NCBI GenBank assembly: GCA_029204225.1
Contig: CM055100.1
Location: 57,608,345-57,672,344 of the forward strand
DNA length: 64,000 nucleotides
Direction: 5' to 3'
DNA from: Diphasiastrum complanatum
Taxonomy: Eukaryota; Streptophyta; Lycopodiopsida; Lycopodiales; Lycopodiaceae
Under the pieces are notes generated by a model. That model saw only the letters and a list, made by a program, of their open reading frames with translations. It had not been told where the DNA came from and made no database searches. Of the stretch, positions 58,201-64,000 are shown piece after piece. Numbering within the stretch: position 1 is the stretch's first letter; each line of letters begins with the position of its first letter. The position numbers and the translations under genes were made by a program.

Positions 58201-60355
58201 TTTTCACAGAACAACAGATATACCGTATAGATCATTACCTTGGCAAAGAAATAGTCCAGAATTTGGTAATCTTCCTGTGCATATTCTTGAAAAAGTGTTA
58301 CTTTCTCAAGTTTGCTACACAGTTCATTCCGGAATGCTTATAAGCTTGCAAATGCTGAGGGCAATGGAATCTCATCAAATTTTTTGGTTGTGCAAAGCTT
58401 GTCATGAGATTTGCAAATCGCTTTTTTGTGCCAATTTGGAATCGAGATAACATTGCCAATGTCCAGGTAAAAATTTGTATCTTTTGCTGCTTTGCGAGCA
58501 CCTTTTTGGACATGCATGAGTCTGTTGAATGAGAAAGAGGGTGAAAAACTGAACTTAGCTCAAATACAAAATTGAAGTGTCCATATTTTTCTTAGTTAAG
58601 TGACAACAAAGAGAATTGAAGGAACGACTTATAGAGCTTCATATGTAGATCGTCTTCAAGGAAAATTTTGGCACAGAAGGCCGCGGAGGCTACTTCGACG
58701 AATATGGGTACTCTCCTCGTTCGCAAATTTTGTTTTAGTGCATGTAACTTCATAGGCCTTAATGTAAGTATTTGATTTTGCATCAACTTCAGGTATGCAT
58801 CATGTTGCTTTCAAGGGAAAAATCAGAGGTGAGACGCGGCCTGAATGTGACTGATTTTTTGAGAGGCCATGAGTGATATCCAGGCATATCACCTCTCACA
58901 TCCTTTTTTACTTCATAACTCTAGACGTCTGCTTCCGATTTCAACTCTACCTTTTTAGCTTATCTAACTAGACCTTTATTGGACTCACCCGCAGAATCAT
59001 CCGGGATATCATTCAAAACCATCTATTACAGGTGCACTTGAGTCTTGCATGTTATTGGGTTTGAAATGCAATTTCTGGATCATATTTTAAGGAATTTGGG
59101 TGTAGCAAGGATGACTACAGAATTATCAGTGAATATGCCCTCCGGCGATTACCAAAGGCAGAACAATCGTCTGTGTGTGTGTCTGCTTGAATGTAGGTTT
59201 TATGCTTAGTGGCAATGGAGAAACCAGTTTCACTTTCACCCGAGCACGTTCGTGATGAAAAAGTAAAGGTATGAAATAACATGAATTTACTTGAACCTGC
59301 ACTCTTCTGTAGTTCCTACGTATTGCATATGCCATCTCAAATCATTTGGTAACATATGGCAGGTCCTCCGAGCAATTGAACCTATACAAAACAAAGATGT
59401 AGTTCTTGGGCAGTATGATAGCTACAGGGATGACCCTACTGTTTCTCGTGACTCCAGAACGCCAACTTTTGCAGCAGTTGTCGTAAGGATTAACAATGAG
59501 CGCTGGGATGGTACGAGCAGGAGGATCAATTCTTAACCTTGTATTTTAGTTTTCATTCACAACACTCTGTATAAGTTCTAGTTGCCTGTCTTTTCATTCA
59601 TATCCGGGATTCTGTAAAACAAATTTCTTATAGAGCATGGCATGGGTTTTAGGTTGGTATTGTCTCATGACACTGGTAAAATGCAGGTGTTCCTTTCATC
59701 CTCAGAGCTGGCAAAGCTCTGGATTCAAGAAAAGCAGAAATTAGAGTTCAATTTAGAGATGCGCCTGGAGATATCTTCAAATGTAAGAGTCTTTCCTTTG
59801 TATAAAGTTGTAGTACTCTACTGTGTGATGCGAAGGTTCACCTATAATGAGTTCAAACACTACTGCTTATCATTTTCTTTTACCCATGTTTTCTGATACT
59901 CTCAAAATACTGGTACCGGTCTGGAGTCATTTACCCTCAAAAGCATTTTGAGTAAATATGAAGTAAACTTGGATTGCAGGTAAGAAGCAAGGAAGAAATG
60001 AGTTTGTCATGAGATTACAGCCCTCTGAAGCAATGTACATGAAACTTACAGTACGTCAAATCATCTACTTGTCGTCATGTTTGCTCTCTGGCTTCCATAT
60101 CAATGACATACAGAAAATAGGGGGAAACAGAAGGATTTAATGGTCAATTTTGCACAAAAGACAATAGAACCTAGAATTTAATTCAGACTGCAGATTGTCC
60201 ATGTGGGTTTTTATAGGTTCTCTTTCTTCTTCATTTCAGGTTAAGCAGCCAGGATTGGAAATGTCGGCAACACAGAGCGAGCTCGATCTTTCATACCATC
60301 AACGTTATCAAGACATTGTCATCCCAGAGGCATATGAGCGACTGATACTCGACAC
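55237..60355 (+). CDS. G6PD: Cytosolic glucose-6-phosphate 1-dehydrogenase, exons 1-13 (3' end outside window)
   Basis: Oxidises glucose 6-phosphate to 6-phosphogluconolactone, making NADPH in the oxidative pentose phosphate pathway. Exons by GT-AG rule and frame: 55,237-55,416; 55,698-55,783; 55,953-56,022; 56,203-56,389; 58,117-58,265; 58,398-58,466; 58,649-58,707; 58,995-59,031; 59,197-59,268; 59,363-59,510; 59,687-59,782; 59,980-60,050; 60,240-60,355. They join in frame without a stop (1340 bp, about 446 aa of roughly 515 usual). Coenzyme site [13 protein letters not shown]; active site [10 protein letters not shown] in exon 5; also [43 protein letters not shown] and EAYERLILD. No transit peptide before the core, hence the cytosolic type. 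The ATG has AACA before it and G after. The last exons (about 70 residues) must lie past the copia element at 60.8-64 kb, or are lost. Confidence 0.93.
56390..58116 (+). other. Intron 4 of G6PDH (1.7 kb)
   Basis: Longest intron of the gene, GT at 56,390 and AG at 58,115. No element or nested gene recognised. The other introns in view are 91-281 bp. Confidence 0.85.
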
Positions 60356-60855
60356 GTAAGTGATATACTCTAGAATGTGCTAGTTTTGCTTTGGGGTGTG
60401 GAGGGCCTTGTGCCCTTGAGAGGGCAAACCCTCCTAGGGCATGAGCAGGCCAAAGGCCCCCGAAGGAGAAGAGGGCCTTCCCCCGTGTAATGTCACATTG
60501 CAAACGTGCCCTTGGTACCTTTTCATTTTTCAATTTCACAATTTTTCTTTTTCAAAAAAAATTTAAACCTTATTTTTTCCAGGTTCTATATGTTTGGGAT
60601 TTATTTATTTATTTACTTCAACATTATCATATGGGCCACCATCATTGTATGTCCTTAAAGCAATCTGTTAGCTATTTGTTTGCTTCGCTCTTGGTCGAAA
60701 CTATGTCATCCAAAATTATACGATTTGCTATACTCCAAAGTTTTTCTAATGAGATAATTTTTGAGTACACCAGGAAAAATTTTCAGATGGTGTAGAATCA
60801 TGATCCCCCTCTTCTCATGATGGCTATAATCATGCCACTAATCTAGATTTCCATT
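60356..60855 (+). other. Start of G6PDH intron 13
   Basis: Begins GTAAGTG. No gene; the truncated copia element begins at about 60,860. Confidence 0.7.
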
Positions 60856-60859
60856 TGGA

Positions 60860-63334
60860 ATCCATCTAGCTTAAGCCTTAGCTTTGAAGATCCACTTAGA
60901 GTGAATCGGTTTTATACCTGCAAGAGGATTAATAAGACTCCAGGTCTTGTTCTTCATCAAGGAATCATACTCAGCATTCATAGCGGCTTTCCAATTGTCT
61001 GCATATGATATAGACAATGCTTCTACAGTAGTGGCAGGTTCATCATGACTGATGAACGTCTGAGGGGGACGAAACGATCAGGTTGATGTCGTCGTGTATA
61101 ACTTTGAGCTGCATGTGCTTGAGTAGGTGTTTCTCTTGGGTGAATGATTGGGATACCTTTAGTTTGTGGTTGAACGATCATAGGTCTGGGCCTATAGATG
61201 GTGAATGGAGTTGTTGGAACAAACTCCCGTATTTTCTGTTTCTGCTTGAAGTCGTGAAATTTGTTTTCAAGGAAGACAACGTCGTGGCTGACTGAGATCT
61301 GACCCGTATCACCATCATAAATGCGGTATGCCTTATGTGATGTTGAGTAGCCAATGAAAATATACTTACAGCTTACTAGGTCAAGTTTCTTCTTCAAATT
61401 AGATGATATTTGTGCATAGTAGAGACATCCAAACACACCTAGATGTTTCAGACTTGGCTTGTAGTCGTAGTAGGCTTCAAACAGTGTTTTAGAGTCAACT
61501 GCCTTTGTGCTGGAATAATTCTGCAGATAACAGGCTGTAGAAATTGCTTTAGCCCAAAAGTTCTTGGGTAACTGAGCATTGACTATCATGGATCATGCAG
61601 CTTTCAACAATGTTGGATTCTTTCGCTCAGCTATGCCATTCTGTTGCGGAGTGTAGCTGGCAGTGAACTAATGGTGCATGCCACATGAAGATAAATACTT
61701 TGCCATTTCATCAAACGTGTACTCTCCCCTTGAATCAGGTCGCAAGGTCTTGATTCTCTGACCAGTTTGGGTCTCAGCAAACTGCTTGAATTCTCTGAAA
61801 CAGTTGAATGATTCTTGTTCTTTATGAACATGATTCTAGTGAATCGGGAGAAGTCATCAATGAATGTGATGAAATATAGAGCTTGACCCAAAGAGGGTAC
61901 GCTCATAGGACCACATAAGTCACTATGAATCAGTGACATAATGGACTTCGCTCTTTTGGCTTGTCCTTTTGGAAATTTTGTTCTAGGTTATTTCCCTAGT
62001 AAGCACGTTTCACAGACAATCTCTTTTGTTGTGGGGACAACATTAATATTTGTGTCCTTAACCATATTATTGTGATGCATGTACAAGATAGACCTCATGT
62101 TTAAATGATCTAATCTTTTATGCCAAACATGAGCATCAGAATTACTCACAGAAAGCGCATAATCGTGGCTCAGGATATACAAATTTCCTTCATTGTGTGT
62201 AGAGAGGATTTTATTAGAATTTCCATCAATAATAGTACATCGACTAGAAGTAAACAAAGCTCTAAAGCCTTGATAAGTGATCTTGCTTATAGACAGTAAA
62301 TTCTTTGTTAACTTGGGTACGTAATGTACACCATCTAACTGTCCAGTGATGCCATCAGGGAACAGTAGTCGAAAGGAGCCTTGGCCTTTGACTTTGTGTG
62401 AGCTTGAGTCTTCGAAGAAAATGTACTTTGATTTTGTTGCTGTGAGAGTAGAAAATAGGTTCTTACAAGCCGTCATGTGCTGTGAAGCACTTGAATCAAG
62501 ATACCATTCACACTATATCTTTGCTTGGTTGTTCTTGTACCATTAGCGCCTTCTCATCTTCTTGGGAATTTCTGACAGAGTCATAACCTCCTACTTGGTG
62601 CTGCTGGATCTTCTTCCTCGCTTCATTGTGCTTGAGGATCCGACAATCCTTGATGTCATAATTAGATCTCTTGCAGAAAGATTTTGGTCTTGGATGGTTG
62701 TTGTTGTTGTTGCGTTGAATCTGGCTGCTCTGCTTTCATCTTCTTGTCCTTGAAGGTCTTCTTCTTGGACTGCTACTTATTAGTGTACAAGGCCATTGAC
62801 TTGGTACTCATTGTAGATAGCATAGGAGTATTGCTCAAGAGCAATACTAGGCTGTCGTAGGAGGATGGAACACTGGCAAGAAGAGATATTGTTGAGTCTT
62901 TTTCTAAAATAGGGGGACCTACTGCAGCTAGTTGATTCAGCAACTTCTTGAACTCATTCAAATGGTTACTGACTGACGTTCGTTTGCTCATTTTGACTGT
63001 AAGGACCTTTTTTTCTCAAGAAGAGACGAGTCGACACATATGAAGTCTCATAGATACTTGTCAAGATATCCCACGCTTTTTTGGAGGTGTTATTGTTTGA
63101 TACATGAGCAACATGAGTGTCTTTTAGATTCAAGGATACAATGGCAAGTGCTTTGCCATCCTTTGCTTCCCATGCTGGGAACATTTCAGGTTCCGCCGGT
63201 CTGGCTATCGAACCGCTTACGTATCCCCATAGCTCATTTTAGATCAAGATCATCCTCATCTTGAATTTCCACATGTGGAAATCTTCTCCGTTGAACTTCT
63301 TGATCAAATGGATCTCAGAGGTTGAACCTTCCAT
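60860..63334 (-). pseudogene. Ty1/copia gag-protease-integrase-RT start, truncated
   Basis: Leftward from the ATG at 63,334 (MEGSTSEIHLIKKFNGEDFH): gag with several shifts, a degraded zinc knuckle region, protease-downstream frame 62,476-61,988 (LTKNLLSISKITYQGFRALF, VWHKRLDHLNMRSILYMH, CETCLLGK), integrase core (LIHSDLCGPMSVPSLGQALY, FITFIDDFSRFTRIMF; a NRMAERKNPT segment retains the Glu) and integrase tail 61,589-61,023 (FWAKAISTACYLQNYSS, FIGYSTSHKAYRIYDGDTGQ). RT survives only at its beginning (WKAAMNAEYDSLMKNKTWSL near 60,990). Domain order and strand are normal here. No 3' LTR: the element is cut at about 60,860 inside G6PDH intron 13. Confidence 0.88.
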
Positions 63335-63443
63335 TATGATCGATGAACATAGATTGAGAACACAAACAGAATATAATCTAGCTCTGAAAACAACAACGTA
63401 TTAGGTTTCTTTTATATCCTAGACTCTAGTAAATCCAAAACCA

Positions 63444-63456
63444 GGCTCTGATACCA
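63444..63456 (-). other. Primer binding site of the last copia element
   Basis: Minus strand TGGTATCAGAGCC, tRNA-iMet type, three bases from the LTR start. Confidence 0.88.
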
Positions 63457-63459
63457 CTC

Positions 63460-64000
63460 TGATGGGACGGATGCAACAGACTAGGTCTAGGCCTCAGCGG
63501 AAATGAAGGTCGTCGTCCCATTGTGTTGATTAAGAGTATCAGTGTAGGAGTCTTAGACTACCATAAAGAGAGATTGTAAAACATAAGTAGGCGTTGGAGA
63601 CAGTCATGCAATTCTCTGATACTGATATTCTTATATAAAGAAATGTAATAACGATTAGGCATCGAAGAAAGCCATACATTTCTTCGTTTATGATACTTGC
63701 GGAAGAAGAGTGAGAGTTAATGTTATGCAATGAGATAGAACAATAGCGAATCTTTATATTAATGTTGTAATAACAACGTTCAGATCACAATACAATTACA
63801 CTAATAAGTGCATGATCCTACTTACAGAAATGAAACAGTTGCTATAGTTCTGAATAATCACTCTCTATATATATATATTCTCTAACTCTGAGGAGTCAAA
63901 TACTATGAAGATCAATTTTGGTCGTTTGATCTCTGTTGTGTAGACTTCAAATCTGTCTTGTATCAATTTCGAGTCATACTGGCTTCTCCAATTGCTTATT
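63460..64000 (-). repeat. 5' LTR of the last copia element (runs to or past the window end)
   Basis: Begins TGATGGGACGGATGCAACAG next to the primer site. A minus-strand AGAATATATATATATAGAG near 63,865-63,883 is a TATA candidate. The outer end is not visible. Confidence 0.65.

Overview
The window is nuclear DNA of a land plant with a large, repeat-dominated genome. Evidence: a plant-type cytosolic glucose-6-phosphate dehydrogenase gene with many GT-AG introns, part of a plant BNR/Asp-box (sialidase-like) gene, a plant E2-C ubiquitin-conjugating enzyme fragment, CACTA transposase remains, and layers of Ty1/copia and Ty3/gypsy LTR retrotransposons. Long (AG)n, (CT)n and (AT)n tracts and sparse genes would suit a gymnosperm, fern or other large-genome vascular plant, but I cannot name the species.

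Layout. 1-1.85 kb: copia gag-protease and 5' end (minus). 1.86-6.5 kb: decayed gypsy element (minus) with RNase H-integrase and an extra ORF after pol. 6.5-7.7 kb: remnant of another such element. 7.7-11.6 kb: chromodomain gypsy element (chromovirus) with an inverted copy of its integrase end in front of RT, and a tandem duplication behind. 11.9-13.6 kb: second copy of the extra ORF. 14.1-18.2 kb: copia remains with an inverted integrase block. 20,340-26,200: a complete copia element (653-bp LTRs that look identical, TATAT target duplication, uninterrupted 1316-aa polyprotein) inserted beside two exons of the sialidase-like gene (26.6-28.7 kb). 29.5-31.3 kb: copia-gypsy chimera. 31.5-34.6 kb: 3' LTR plus third copy of the extra ORF. 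34.6-40 kb: two more copia elements whose RT is inverted relative to integrase. 40-45.6 kb: no recognisable gene; an LTR/primer-binding site near 44.5 kb. 45.6-47.2 kb: CACTA TNP2-like transposase remains. 47.2-52.8 kb: LTR element with gag but no recognisable pol, carrying a minisatellite and an antisense E2-C fragment. 54.5-60.4 kb: thirteen exons of G6PDH, all in frame. 60.8-64 kb: copia element (minus) in the intron after exon 13.

The host genes here are islands. G6PDH (oxidative pentose phosphate pathway, NADPH supply) looks functional as far as it can be followed; its last roughly 70 residues are not in the window. The sialidase-like gene is only partly present. Nearly everything else is retroelement. 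The least explained items are the recurrent coiled-coil ORF with a conserved C-terminal block ending in YYRAAM, placed between pol and the 3' LTR of gypsy-type elements, and the repeated finding of one domain block flipped inside otherwise ordered copia elements.
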